The translations under genes were made by a program, and so were the position numbers. The notes under the pieces were generated by a model that was not told the DNA's origin, did not search any database, and worked only from the letters and a program-made list of their open reading frames with translations. This document shows positions 21,568 to 31,164 of a stretch of 64,000 nucleotides of DNA, piece after piece. The stretch's first letter is position 1. Every line of letters starts with the position of its first letter. Location: NCBI GenBank assembly GCA_031772625.1, contig CM062819.1:1230051070-1230115069 (forward strand). Direction: 5' to 3'. The stretch comes from Pinus tabuliformis. Its lineage: Eukaryota > Streptophyta > Pinopsida > Pinales > Pinaceae.

Positions 21568-24231
21568 TTATCCTTTGTTGTTTGATAGCTGCGGATTCCC
21601 GTAATCTTTGTTCCTTGTCGAAATCAAAGCATCATTCTGCTGTTTTGAAATCAACAACATTAGCACTTGAGACGGGGAAGCATTTCCACTTTCAACCAGA
21701 TTTGTTCCTGGATTTGGAAAGGGATCAGTTAACACTGCTGAGGTTTTCGAACTCTTAAAGAATTTCTTAAGTTCAGCTTTGTGTGGACAATTCGTTGTCC
21801 GATGATCCTCATCGCATATCATGCATGGAAATTTTAGTTTCCTATTTCTAGGAGGGTTTGAAGAAGATTTTTCAGGTGATGATTCATCCTGTTTCTTCTT
21901 CTTCCCTTTGTCTTTCTTCTTGCTTCCTGGTTGTTTGGTTTCTTTGCCCTTATCTGTCGATACGACATTTACTTCCGAAGCAAGAAGTTCGTCTTTTGCA
22001 TTTTGACCTGAAATCTTACGGGCCTTCTTGGATGTAGCCTTTGTCGATTTCGTGTCTGTCGTGCCAATCACGCCATCGCCGGCATGAGATTCATTGTTCG
22101 ATTTAGGAGGAGGAGGAATTGAGAATTCCAGTCTAGGGGCGTCAGGTATTTTGTTGTAGAGCGTGCCGGACTGAGTGTAAATAAAGTCCAGATATTGTGC
22201 ACGAGCGATAAATTGCTCTTCTGTTACGACTCCCCCCTTTGCCACATCTTCCGTGATGGAAGGCAGTAATGACTTGATAAACCATTCAGCTAATAGCTGA
22301 TCGGGAACGTACGTTTTCACCATCCTACGACGACGTCGCCACTCATGTATATGATCAGATATGTGAGTGGCTGTTATCTGTTTGAAGTTGGTAAGCAATT
22401 CTATTCCCGTTTCATACCTTATTGGTAATTGAAAATGGGTTAAAAAGGTTGTGGCTAAGGTACTGAAGTTGTCGAACGAAGCTCTAGGCAATTCAATGTA
22501 CCATTTTGCCGCTGGACCCGTTAACGTCCTCTGAAAGAGGCGAAGTCTTATCGAATCATCATTTAGGGTGTTTGATGAACACCATAGATGAAAGGTCATC
22601 ACGTGATTCGATGGATCTTTACCCGGATTTCCATTAAATTTAGGAATATCTGATGGAAGTTTATGCGGAATCGTTGGCCACGAAGGGGCGTAAGCAATTG
22701 GATCGTTTGTTAACCGGTTTAAATCAGGTAACTCTAAAGTTGCCACGAATGGTAACTGTTGATTCAGGTTAGGTGAATCATACCCAGGATACGATGGAAT
22801 CGCCTGAGCAGTTGGTCTTTGCATACCAGCATAATGCATTTGATGCTGATATGTTTGGTAAGTTTGGTGGACTTGACCATTGTAAAATGGTTGATTTTGA
22901 CCGTTTTGAATGTACGGCTGTCCACTGTTCGCAAAGATTTGCTGCTCAGAACCTTGGTATACTTGTTGGAATTGCGGTTGTTGGTATTGCACCAGCCATG
23001 GTTGTGAGGCCATGTGCTGTTGCCCGATACTAACCGTTTGACCAAGGTGAGGGGTAATTGTACCTGTCTGGACCTGTGTCACCCCACTAGTTGGCGATTG
23101 TGGTTGAGTCGCAGGGTCAAGGGGCTGTTGCATTACAACCTGAGAAACCTGAGGTTGGCATACAACAGGCATCGCTTGAACTTGCGACACCGTCACAATA
23201 GCTGGCGTAGTCGGGATGTTCGACATAGGTACGCATTGTTGCATCGAATACACAACTCTTGGTTGTTGAGGTAGTATAGGTACCCAACCACTTGAGGTAA
23301 TTCCAGTATAACCTGAATGTTGTTGTGAACTCCCGTATGGATATCCTCCCGGAGGGGATAATGAAAGGGCATACTGCCCCCAATACGGTGGTAATCCAGA
23401 ACTCAATGGAATTGTTTGCCCTTTGGGACCGGACTGCCCAAATTTACCTCCAAATGGATCAATTTGTCGAGACTCAACATAAGAGTTTCCGGATATTATT
23501 CCGGATGAACAAACAGGAATGGACCAGACTGTCGAAATAGCTCCTGAATGGGCTCCTTCTAGCGGTTGAGAGCTAGTCGGGACAGATGGTATGCCGGCGA
23601 ACATTGTCAGAGTAACAACAGGGAGTTCTGTCGTCGCTGTGTCAGATGACACAGTCCTAGATATTGACGGTTGTTCAGACATTTGTAGTCTATCCAAAAG
23701 ATTACCTAGCAATTCTACAGGAACTTCCGCTGGTGGTAGACTAACTTCTGATGATGAAGGATATAGAGTGATCCTGACTCCAAAGTGCGTTGGGGTACTT
23801 GTTTGAGGATCTTCTATAATTTCTTCTATTGCAATTAGACCAGGTGGAAGGGGAAGACCGTCAGGTCCGTAAAATATTTCTGGTGCCGAAGAAGGTGTGA
23901 AATCAGCAGCGACAGATGTTTGAAGAGTAAGACTCTCCGAACCGGCTGTAGATGGAACTGGTTCGGTAACGCAAGTGTTTATTCTCAAACTAGGATTAGC
24001 ACCACTGTCCTTCTGTGGCTGTTGAACTTCTTCTGTAGAGGCAGGGATTCCAGAAATGTTTGGAGGAACCGGAATCTCTGATGTCGTTGGAACACTTGTT
24101 CTAACTTTGATAGGAGATTTGGAACCGGTTAAACGGGTTCGCTTTGTCCGTACTGGTTTCGATTCCGGAGACAAAGACGGTTGACTCATAAGCCTCCGCG
24201 AACGACGGGGTTTCAATTGACTTTCTTCCAC
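21568..24231 (-). CDS. Z gag polyprotein
   Basis: An uninterrupted frame of 887 codons, the only long intact ORF of Z. The first codon in the open frame is GTG, and the first ATG is at about 24189. The N-terminal 250 residues are Ser/Pro/Thr-rich. A long Gln/Tyr/Pro-rich low-complexity segment follows (about residues 250-500). The gag domain then begins at about residue 530 (PSDIPKFNGNPGKDPSNHV ... LTGPAAKWYIELP). A Lys-rich stretch precedes one zinc knuckle, CMICDEDHRTTNC, of spacing C-x2-C-x3-H-x4-C. The last residues overlap the protease frame. Being intact while pol is broken, it could still be translated. Confidence 0.92.
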   Translation of the reverse strand: MEESQLKPRRSRRLMSQPSLSPESKPVRTKRTRLTGSKSPIKVRTSVPTTSEIPVPPNISGIPASTEEVQQPQKDSGANPSLRINTCVTEPVPSTAGSESLTLQTSVAADFTPSSAPEIFYGPDGLPLPPGLIAIEEIIEDPQTSTPTHFGVRITLYPSSSEVSLPPAEVPVELLGNLLDRLQMSEQPSISRTVSSDTATTELPVVTLTMFAGIPSVPTSSQPLEGAHSGAISTVWSIPVCSSGIISGNSYVESRQIDPFGGKFGQSGPKGQTIPLSSGLPPYWGQYALSLSPPGGYPYGSSQQHSGYTGITSSGWVPILPQQPRVVYSMQQCVPMSNIPTTPAIVTVSQVQAMPVVCQPQVSQVVMQQPLDPATQPQSPTSGVTQVQTGTITPHLGQTVSIGQQHMASQPWLVQYQQPQFQQVYQGSEQQIFANSGQPYIQNGQNQPFYNGQVHQTYQTYQHQMHYAGMQRPTAQAIPSYPGYDSPNLNQQLPFVATLELPDLNRLTNDPIAYAPSWPTIPHKLPSDIPKFNGNPGKDPSNHVMTFHLWCSSNTLNDDSIRLRLFQRTLTGPAAKWYIELPRASFDNFSTLATTFLTHFQLPIRYETGIELLTNFKQITATHISDHIHEWRRRRRMVKTYVPDQLLAEWFIKSLLPSITEDVAKGGVVTEEQFIARAQYLDFIYTQSGTLYNKIPDAPRLEFSIPPPPKSNNESHAGDGVIGTTDTKSTKATSKKARKISGQNAKDELLASEVNVVSTDKGKETKQPGSKKKDKGKKKKQDESSPEKSSSNPPRNRKLKFPCMICDEDHRTTNCPHKAELKKFFKSSKTSAVLTDPFPNPGTNLVESGNASPSQVLMLLISKQQNDALISTRNKDYGNPQLSNNKG

Positions 24232-25930
24232 GATTGCGGATTACTCGATCAACTAAAATAAAGGGAAGGTATGTTTCCGAATTAAATGAATTTTAGACGC
24301 TTTTGACACAACTTGTTTTTTCAGTTTTTAAGAGTCGAGAAAAAACAAAAGATGACTCTAGTCTCCTTCGATTTTTAATGAGCCTGAAGTGACAAGTGCT
24401 CAGATGGACCTTTTCCGTAAAGAGTCTGAAAAGGAACGAAAGGGACTGCTTTGGAGGTCTAGGTAGAGGGAGTACCAAACCAATCGCAAAACTGCAGAAT
24501 ACTTTTTACGGTACGGCAGTCAATCTTCCCAAATGCTGTGTTCGGTGCATTGCGATCAGTAGGGCGGCCGACACGGCTTTCTATGGATAAAAGGTTTTAA
24601 GCCTATAGGGGTCTCCCAATACATACTCGACTGTACATGGGAGCACAAGTCCGTACTGGCACTTATCGTCTCAAAGTGGAGGAATTACCCAACCATCAAT
24701 GAGGACAAAAGTTACCAGGCTTTACGACGCCGGAATACGTCTCTAGCCTAGACCTCTAAATGTTGTGCGTTAAGTTCCAAAGCGTTGTTAGGTTCATTGA
24801 ATTTATTTTAAGTTGATCTTTCTTATGAAGTTTGCCTTTTGGGATCACCACGAGATGTAGATGTAATTCCTAAAATGCAATATAAAGATGATAAACAAAC
24901 TTTTATCTCTTTTCGGCAATGAAAATCCTAGCTACTAGGGGAAAAGAAAGACACAATATTTTCGCAAAGAGCAAAGAGCACACTGTAAATGCACTTTCCT
25001 AAATCAAGCCAAACAGACTGTCAATATGCAAATGCACATGCATGTATTTGTTTTTCACTTTCTTAATATTGATGCCTAACAAGAAAGTTGATGTACAAAT
25101 ATGAATTTGCTTTCAAGTGACAAACACAAACAAGCTTCTTTTCGAAATCGAAAGGTAAAGATGATTACAACACTTTATGATTTTGAAATAAATGCTCGTT
25201 TCGACACTAGAAAGTCACAAATTCAGACCAAAGGCAAAAGTAAAAGCATAATCAACCATCAACAGCAAATAAACTTTATCCTATGATCAAAATCGACATT
25301 GCGACAGATCTAAATCAAAGGACGACAGTACGACTATTATACTTTTGCAATGGAAAACTGTAAACGACTCAAAAAACACATAAAAACATCTACAGTTCTT
25401 TTGTACAACTAAGGCGGAATATCAGTAAGGAAAAGGGGTCTGAAACAGTCAAGTACTGATCACAGGATGCAAAAATCAGAGACAAAACTAAAAAAATGAA
25501 GCAAAGAACCTCAGCTGCACAGGGCTAGGCTGATCAGCGCACCTGTTACACAGAGAAACTGCATTGCAGCGCAGGTAGCCCTCTCGGGAAGTGTGTTGAA
25601 ATGCAGAACCTCTTCACAGAGCCTGCGTTGGGGCAGAAACGAGAATTCTATCTGGGTTCTGGGTCACGGTTTGCAGTTTAAACTATGGTTTTTGGCCGAG
25701 TAAAAGAAATCAGTAATGCACAATCAGAGGTAGATCTATGGGGGGTCTAAGAGCTATCACAAGGGCAATCAGTTGGTCTATGAATCAACTGTTCAGATCG
25801 TAAACAGATCCAAATGGATTGAAGCAGTAGATATCTACTTTGCATTTGTTAATGGCAAATGCAGTTCGATTGCTACTTATAAGTTTATGAAATAAACAAC
25901 AAGAGAAACACAAACAAACTAATTAGACAC
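24232..25930 (-). other. 5' leader of element Z
   Basis: A 1.7-kb untranslated leader between primer site and gag, with no convincing ORF. Words like those in the 3' UTR (TTTTAATGAGCCT, AAGAGTCTGAAAAGG) recur near 24300-24440. Just upstream of gag it holds TCGAGTAATCCGCA (minus strand, near 24236-24250), nearly the same as a word just upstream of the extra RNase H. Confidence 0.7.
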
Positions 25931-25950
25931 GATCCCCAGCGTAGTCGCCA
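25931..25950 (-). promoter_or_regulatory. Primer-binding site of Z (tRNA-Arg type)
   Basis: Read on the minus strand, three bases after the 5' LTR, is TGGCGACTACGCTGGGGATC. It pairs with the 3' end of a plant tRNA-Arg (acceptor end ...GGAGTCGCCA) with one mismatch as I recall that tRNA. Arg-tRNA priming is known for Ogre/Tat elements. It fixes the orientation of Z. Confidence 0.85.
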
Positions 25951-25953
25951 TTT

Positions 25954-26994
25954 TGTTATCGAGAAAAGTGTCTATTTAGAACTTCTCTATCCCACTAAGG
26001 TGTGACAGCTACCTTAGAAACAAACATAGAAAACTACTTTTGTATTCTTCTTTATGAACTATAAACAAAGAGAAATAGGATGAACCAACCTATGTCTTGC
26101 GCTAGTCCTTTGATCCAATCTCTCTCCTCTTTGACAGCTTCCAGCTACTTGCTCCCTTACTTGTCCAACTTCATCAAGTACCTGTAAGATCACAAAAGAA
26201 GGAAACTATACAAAGACATGGGTTTATATTCATAAATAACTTAGGATCATATTTAAGTTAACCATACAAATGTAACAAGCATCAATGAAACACAAGAATG
26301 GAGAATAAACTCAAATAGTTTTATTGATATACAAGAAGATCTAGGAGGAGTTACAACCGATGATTCCTAACCCAGCATCAACCTCCCAGCAAAGAAATCC
26401 CTTCTTCAACCCCAACAAAGCATAGATCACCCAATTCTCTAATATGTATCTCAAAACCAACAACAATTCCTTACAATGTGCAAACTTCCAGCCTCTGGAT
26501 CTCTGGGATGAGGGATCCATATATAGATGTATGCAAGGAGGATGAGTCAGCTCATGAATTGATTAGTGGCTTCTCTCTGTCAGTTCTTGCTTTCACTTGG
26601 AGACTGAGAGCCTCTTACTCATCCTTGGTCGAATTCAGTGAGGCAAGTGTAATTGGAGAAGATTCTGGAAGCTTCCATTGTCTCTCTACCTCGCGGAATG
26701 ACACTGCCATTTGTCATTTCCCGCTCAACGCACCCTGGTAGTGCATTTAGGTGCATTGCAACGCACCTAGCTAGTGGACTTAGGTGCTATGCAACGCACT
26801 TGGCTAGTGGAGCAGCTGAAATGATCCTGATTTGACTTATTCTGAGCAGTTTCTGGTGGAGAACTTCTGGGAGAAGCTGTAATTTGTTGACCTTGTTCCT
26901 TTAGGGGGTGGAACAACAATTTTAGCGACTTAGGAGCCCTTGGTTTATGGACATTTCATGCTTATAGCTATAAGGCACAAAAATGTCTATAACA
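25954..26994 (-). repeat. 5' LTR of element Z
   Basis: 1041 bp, TGTTATCGAG...TATAACA, paired with 7835-8874. About 25 differences by eye give roughly 97-98% identity. The truncated third copy (11321-12297) agrees now with one, now with the other at variable sites, so most changes are private mutations made after insertion. Confidence 0.93.
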
Positions 26995-26999
26995 GTACC

Positions 27000-27039
27000 T
27001 CCCTTGGTACCCCATATTATCCCCCCTAGGTATATAACA
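27000..27039 (-). repeat. 3' LTR of element Y, right remainder
   Basis: The last 40 bases of the Y LTR on the plus strand (TCCCTTGG...TATATAACA), following the GTACC duplication of Z. On the minus strand the adjacent internal sequence is purine-rich (AGGGCGGTGGAA), the likely polypurine tract of Y. Confidence 0.92.
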
Positions 27040-27049
27040 TTCCACCGCC

Positions 27050-27925
27050 CTAAGTATGTTTCGTCCCCGAAACATGGGAAGAACACAAATAATAAGATCT
27101 ACTCAAAAGAGTAGTCCACTGGTACCATGCACGTGCATCTAGCCATCCAAGAGAAAGGTGAACCCTCGATCTCGCTGGTGCCTCGCTCGCTTGAGATGGA
27201 AGTTGACCGTTGCAGCTCTTCAGTGTTGATGTGTAGTAGGTGGATCTAGGCTCCTTGCTATCCATCATATGGGGGTTGTTGTCCTTGTGGCTAGTTGGTT
27301 GCCATCGTGTTGGTTGTTTTCTTGCGGGGTGATGTGGGTGATGATATGTTGAAGTTTTAACCCACGGTGTCTTTTTCTTTAATTCACCCTGCTGTGGTGC
27401 CTGTTGTGGTGTCTTCTTTTCCAATATGACTTCAACCACTGAGCCCTCCTCTAATGTATCAGCACCTGTAACCTTTTCTGCTTCCGCCTCTGTTTGTGTT
27501 TGATTGTCTATCATCACTGGCTCATCATCTAATATGTCAGACCCTGGAACATCTTCTGGTTCAGCCTCCTTGCACTCAACCTGTTTATTAATGGAAATAT
27601 CCTGTAATGTAATTTTCTTCTTTTTATACCAAAGCTTCAGGAATTTCTTCTGTACATTAATATTGATAGTACCCACTGATTCCATCCAAGGGTATCCCAA
27701 AACAACATCTATGTTATCCATATTTGAAGCATAAAAATCACTATGCAACACATACTTATCCATAGAAATCTTCAAATCCTTGTACACTTGAACATTCTCA
27801 TCATCAACCTGTGTATTTTCAATGTGTTTTGTTGGAACTTGCAATTTTTTTGCCAAATTAACATTGATGAAATTATGCTTGCAACTAGGATTTATAGAAA
27901 CCATGATTTTCTCTTTCTGAATCAA
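27050..27925 (-). pseudogene. Y gag-protease: protease-like part
   Basis: This is a retropepsin-like fold segment: a start around VSINPSCKHNFINVNLAKKL, then a strand region and VVLGYPWMESVGTININV, which matches the conserved ILG-x-PW segment of plant gag-asp proteases. The catalytic Asp of the D-x-G loop is not there: the position reads Asn-Pro-Ser. Beyond residue 110 the protein is Glu/Thr-rich and then turns basic, without RT motifs. It lies in the same frame as the gag segment upstream, parted by one TAG at 27935-27937. Confidence 0.7.
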
Positions 27926-27934
27926 TCCATGAAC

Positions 27935-28237
27935 CTACAGTAAGGAGACACCCGTAGCAATTAACCCCTTATGTGTCTCATTCTCCTTTTTTCTAGCCCG
28001 AGACCATTTGTCCAAAAAGACTTTTTCAAATTCTGCATCTGAAAGTTTGATCAACTGCTTGTAGTCAAGTGATAGATTCCATTTTTGAGCCTCATCTGTC
28101 ATATTAATCAGCATTGGAATCTTCCAATGTGTCCCATGTGTGGACTTGTATCTCTGTATGAATTCTTCAATAGTAGGACCATCATCTTTCCCTGTAAAAT
28201 ATAGCTTCTCCATGAAGAGGGTTTGAGAAAAATTCAC
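27935..28237 (-). pseudogene. Y gag-protease: gag part
   Basis: A 100-codon segment resembling the core of a retrotransposon gag domain: KDDGPTIEEFIQRYKS, then DEAQKWNLSLDYKQLIKLSDAEFEKVFLDKWSRARKKE, followed by a short linker and the TAG that parts it from the protease-like segment. The Trp and the 'FLDKWS' helix are typical of plant gag. The real N-terminus probably lies upstream in another frame (28182-28370, ISLPGSKFL ... ISNFRQVSEFF), so a frameshift or intron separates them. No zinc knuckle is visible. Confidence 0.65.
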
Positions 28238-28374
28238 TTACTTGGCGAAAATTTGAAATTGTCACAGTTTCGTCAATATTGCAACCCTTCTGCATCTTCC
28301 CATGTGATAGAAATTTTGACCCAGGCAATGAAATTTCAAATCTGCACTGCAACTCTCCCGCCGTCACCAATATT

Positions 28375-28905
28375 TCTGCAAAAAAGAGCTGATTTTAAAT
28401 CAGCGATATCTCCCTCATCCGGACTCCGATTCGACTGATTTTTTTTTTGAAATTAGGTATTTTTTCACAAAAATTCAAGATCTACAATTAGATTTTGCAG
28501 ATCGTACACCAGGACATCCAGATCTGCGCCGCAAACTCACTGCCCAGAAAAAATGTCTGCAACCCCACTGATTTTTAGATCAGCGATATCTCCTTCATCC
28601 GGACTCTGATTCAACCGATTTTTTTTTTTTGAAATCGGCTATTTTTTCACAAAGAAAATAGATATGAAATTAGATTTTGTAGATCTTGCACCAAGACGTC
28701 CAGATCTGTGCCGCAACTTCGCTGCCTCGAAAAATTGTCTGCAACCCCACTGATTTTTAAATCAGCGATATCTCCTTCATCCGGACTCCGATTCAACCGA
28801 TTTTTTTTTGAAATCGACTATTTTTTCACAAAGAATACAATTAAATTTTGTAGATCTTTCACCAAAACATACAAATCGGATCTGCAAACTCGCCGCCCCT
28901 GAAAT
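28375..28905 (-). repeat. Three tandem ~182-bp repeats in the Y leader
   Basis: Units begin near 28375, 28557 and 28739, offset 182. Each holds two short inverted repeats: CTGATTTT(T)A-AATCAG, and a T-tract hairpin built from CCGATTT...GAAATCGG. Divergence between units is visible, so the tandem is not brand new. They lie between the primer-site array and gag. Confidence 0.8.
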
Positions 28906-28951
28906 CCTGCAAAAAAATAAAAAAAAATTCTCCCCTTGTGCCCAAGAAAGT

Positions 28952-29098
28952 GCTCTGATACCACTTGTTGTAGCTCTGATTCCACTTGTTGTAGCTCTGA
29001 TACCACTTTTTGTAGCTTTGATACCACTTGTTATAGCTCTGATACCACTTGTTGTAGCTCTGATACCACTTGTTATAGCTTTGATACCACTTGTTATA
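28952..29098 (-). repeat. Sevenfold tandem primer-binding-site array of Y
   Basis: Seven units of exactly 21 bases, starting at 28952, 28973, 28994, 29015, 29036, 29057 and 29078. On the minus strand each carries TGGTATCAGAGC or a one-base variant (TGGTATCAAAGC, TGGAATCAGAGC, AGGTATCAGAGC-like). That is the site complementary to the 3' end of initiator tRNA-Met, followed by TA(C/T)AACA, which copies the LTR end. The unit at 29078 is inside the 5' LTR. The 3' LTR also carries exactly one unit. The canonical arrangement is a single site directly after the LTR. Confidence 0.93.
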
Positions 29099-29531
29099 AA
29101 TCTAACCCGGAAATATTATATATCTGATATGAAAATATAAGATAATGCAAATAAACCCAGAAATAATATGAAATGATTCTTTATAGATCAAACCCTTAAG
29201 GTAGGACAACACCATACATTCACTCCTTAAGGAAGGAGAACACTCCACAAGCCATATTCCTGTTCATACAATAATCCTTCACTATATTCCGTGACTTGGA
29301 GTCTCTAGCCTTTATATAGGCCTCATACATACAATACCATGGGTCATTACCATGGTTCCCTCATACCATCAACTAATACCATGGGCCCATTACATTATTA
29401 TTAACTACTTGTGGTCCCTTACATGATATGGGTTAACCACCTTATTTATTACTATGACCCATCCCATTATTACATTATTACCTTGGGTACCTCCCTTGGT
29501 ACCCCATATTATCCCCCCTAGGTATATAACA
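29071..29531 (-). repeat. 5' LTR of element Y
   Basis: 461 bp, TGTTATAG...TATATAACA, equal in length to the reassembled 3' LTR and differing at about five sites. The right boundary is set by ACACA at 29532-29536, which matches 7409-7413. Confidence 0.93.
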
Positions 29532-29536
29532 ACACA

Positions 29537-30117
29537 CGTCAATCACTCACGCATGTTAAAGCACAATGAAACTATTAAAAATTCCACTGTTCACACACAC
29601 AAACTCTCGTGCGTGTATAAAAATTCTCAACTTTCTCACAAGTACAAGAATCCCATTAGTATGTACAAGTACTCAAAGAGATGAAATGACCAAATTTGAT
29701 GTAATAAAGTGCGTCAACATAACTCTACTTTCGAACACCTTCCTGGCGTAAACATGCAAGTTCAAGAATGAAACATACATGCAGATTTGTAGTTGCAAAT
29801 TTCCATCTTTGTTGCATCTAAGTGAGTCAACATAACTCTACTTCCCAACATCTTGCTTCATGCAATATGCAACATACTTTCAGGAGAAAAGAAATGCATC
29901 CAAATAATAAGGAAATGCATAAATAAGACAAAATTTGCATCAATTATCAAAATAAATGCAAGGCCTTAATTGGTTAAGAAATCTAACCATCTCTTTACAA
30001 ACCATTTCAATGGCGCTTCTTTCAGATGCACTTCATCATGTGTATCATCCTGACCCACCTCAATTATGGAATCCTCTTTTCCATTCTTGCCAAATCTCTC
30101 TCCACCTTCTTCAAATC
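29537..30117. other. Internal region of element X downstream of gag
   Basis: In X orientation this is the 3' side of the gag-like ORF. One short frame (29966-30151, minus strand; acidic, FEEGGERFGKNGKEDS) may be the frameshifted end of that protein. The rest holds no recognisable gene. Confidence 0.5.
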
Positions 30118-31164
30118 TCATGGATGACTCATTGGATGCAAAGTCCAACACTTGTCTACAATATGACCCTGCTTATGGAAATGAGTGCAAAATAATTGTA
30201 TCTTCTTTTCAACATGGTTTCCATTATCCAATGGACCTTTGGCTTTCTGTTTCTTTTGTTTTAAAAGTTTCCTATGTATGGCTATCCTCTTCCAACACCT
30301 AAAAATAATGTGGTTATTCAAACCACAAAAGGAACACGTAAATTTTCTCCAAATCTTATGTGAAGATTTGCCATGTTTATCATAATCAAAATAAACTTGA
30401 TTAAAGGCAGATTTATACCTTGCACATTCACCTTTGTTGCCTTCTTAAAGAGGTGAATTTGATGAGGTAGTGGCTCTCTTTGGAATACCAACAATGGTTT
30501 CAATGGCCTTAGATCTTTCAACATCCTCTTGTTTGTCATTTCCACTAGTTGCATGCTTATGAGTATCTTCTTGCAAAGTGGGTATAAAACTTTTGCATTC
30601 CTCATGAACAGAAACTTCACAAGCTTGAGGTAATGAACATGTAATGAAATTCCTTCTTGTAACACCTTCATGTGCCTCCTTGGCTTTGGAGCATTATCCA
30701 TCACGTTGTCCATAACCAAGACCCAAATACCTAGGCCTTTCCTCAACAACAATTGGCTCAACTATGCCTTGTGCCTTTTTGCCTAACCCTTTACCTTCAT
30801 AACACATCTTCATCAATAATTTGGACTCTATTCCTCTAGTGTGTCTTTCAAAAGCACCAAAACATTCATTTTGAGAGGAAATTGAAGATAAATTTGAATT
30901 GCATACCTCATTTTCATGCACATACTTGGCTAGGGTTTCCTTGGCATCATGGAGTTGAATCTCCATCTCATGCATCTTTTCAAGAAGCTCTTGCTTCTCC
31001 TCCTTCATGGTCATCAACTCCTCTTGAAGTATAGTGTTCTCCTTCCTATCTTCATTCATCTCTTGCACCATATCTCTCATGATGATAAGCTCTTGCAACA
31101 TCTCTAAATCAAAGAGTCTTGCTAAGGAATATGGATTAGAAACATCACTTGTTGAAGCTGCCAT
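30118..31164 (-). pseudogene. X gag-like protein: coiled coil, G-patch and zinc knuckles
   Basis: One frame of 348 codons from ATG 31164 to the stop at 30118, with two internal TAA codons (30694-30696 and about 30445). From residue 25 to 90 it is a long coiled coil (MKEEKQELLEKMHEMEIQL). Residues 113-155 match a G-patch: GIESKLLMKMCYEGKGLGKKAQGIVEP, the glycine pattern known from RNA-processing proteins and some retroviral/retrotransposon polyproteins. Near the end are one good CCHC knuckle (CSFCGLNNHIIFRC) and one degenerate (CTHFHKQGHIVDKC). No protease or RT follows. It is the only gene of X. Confidence 0.72.

Larger units (their letters stand above)
7835..26994 (-). mobile_element. Element Z: Tat-like Ty3/gypsy retrotransposon, 19.2 kb
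   Basis: Z is a large Ty3/gypsy element in minus orientation. Its parts, in transcription order: 5' LTR (25954-26994), Arg-tRNA-type primer site, 1.7-kb leader, gag, protease, RT, RNase H, integrase, a second archaeal-type RNase H, an antisense PMD gene with 5S-bearing repeats, a duplicated 3' UTR/LTR block, polypurine tract, and 3' LTR (7835-8874). The extra RNase H, the Arg-type primer site and the size point to the Tat lineage (Ogre/Retand relatives). The LTRs are about 97-98% identical by eye. Several TGA and TAG codons interrupt pol and the extra genes, so this copy is probably not autonomous. Confidence 0.95.
7414..29531 (-). mobile_element. Element Y: non-autonomous LTR retrotransposon (gag-protease)
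   Basis: Y is a small LTR element, minus orientation, inside X. Its LTRs are 461 bp: the 5' LTR is 29071-29531 and the 3' LTR is 7414-7834 continued at 27000-27039, split by element Z. Both start TGTTATA and end TATAACA. The target duplication is ACACA (7409-7413 and 29532-29536). The internal part is only about 2.0 kb (27040-29070). It holds a leader with tandem repeats, a primer-site array, and a gag-protease frame without RT. A purine-rich stretch, AGGGCGGTGGAA on the minus strand, adjoins the 3' LTR at 27040. The LTRs differ at about five positions by eye, so insertion was recent. Confidence 0.93.

Noticed and set aside
22764-23800. Several open frames on the opposite strand and other phase of Z gag
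   Set aside because: Shadows of the Gln/Pro-rich low-complexity part of gag.
28952-29098. CRISPR-like array of short repeats
   Set aside because: Units abut without spacers, lie in a plant LTR element, and each holds a tRNA-iMet primer site. They are a tandem primer-site array.
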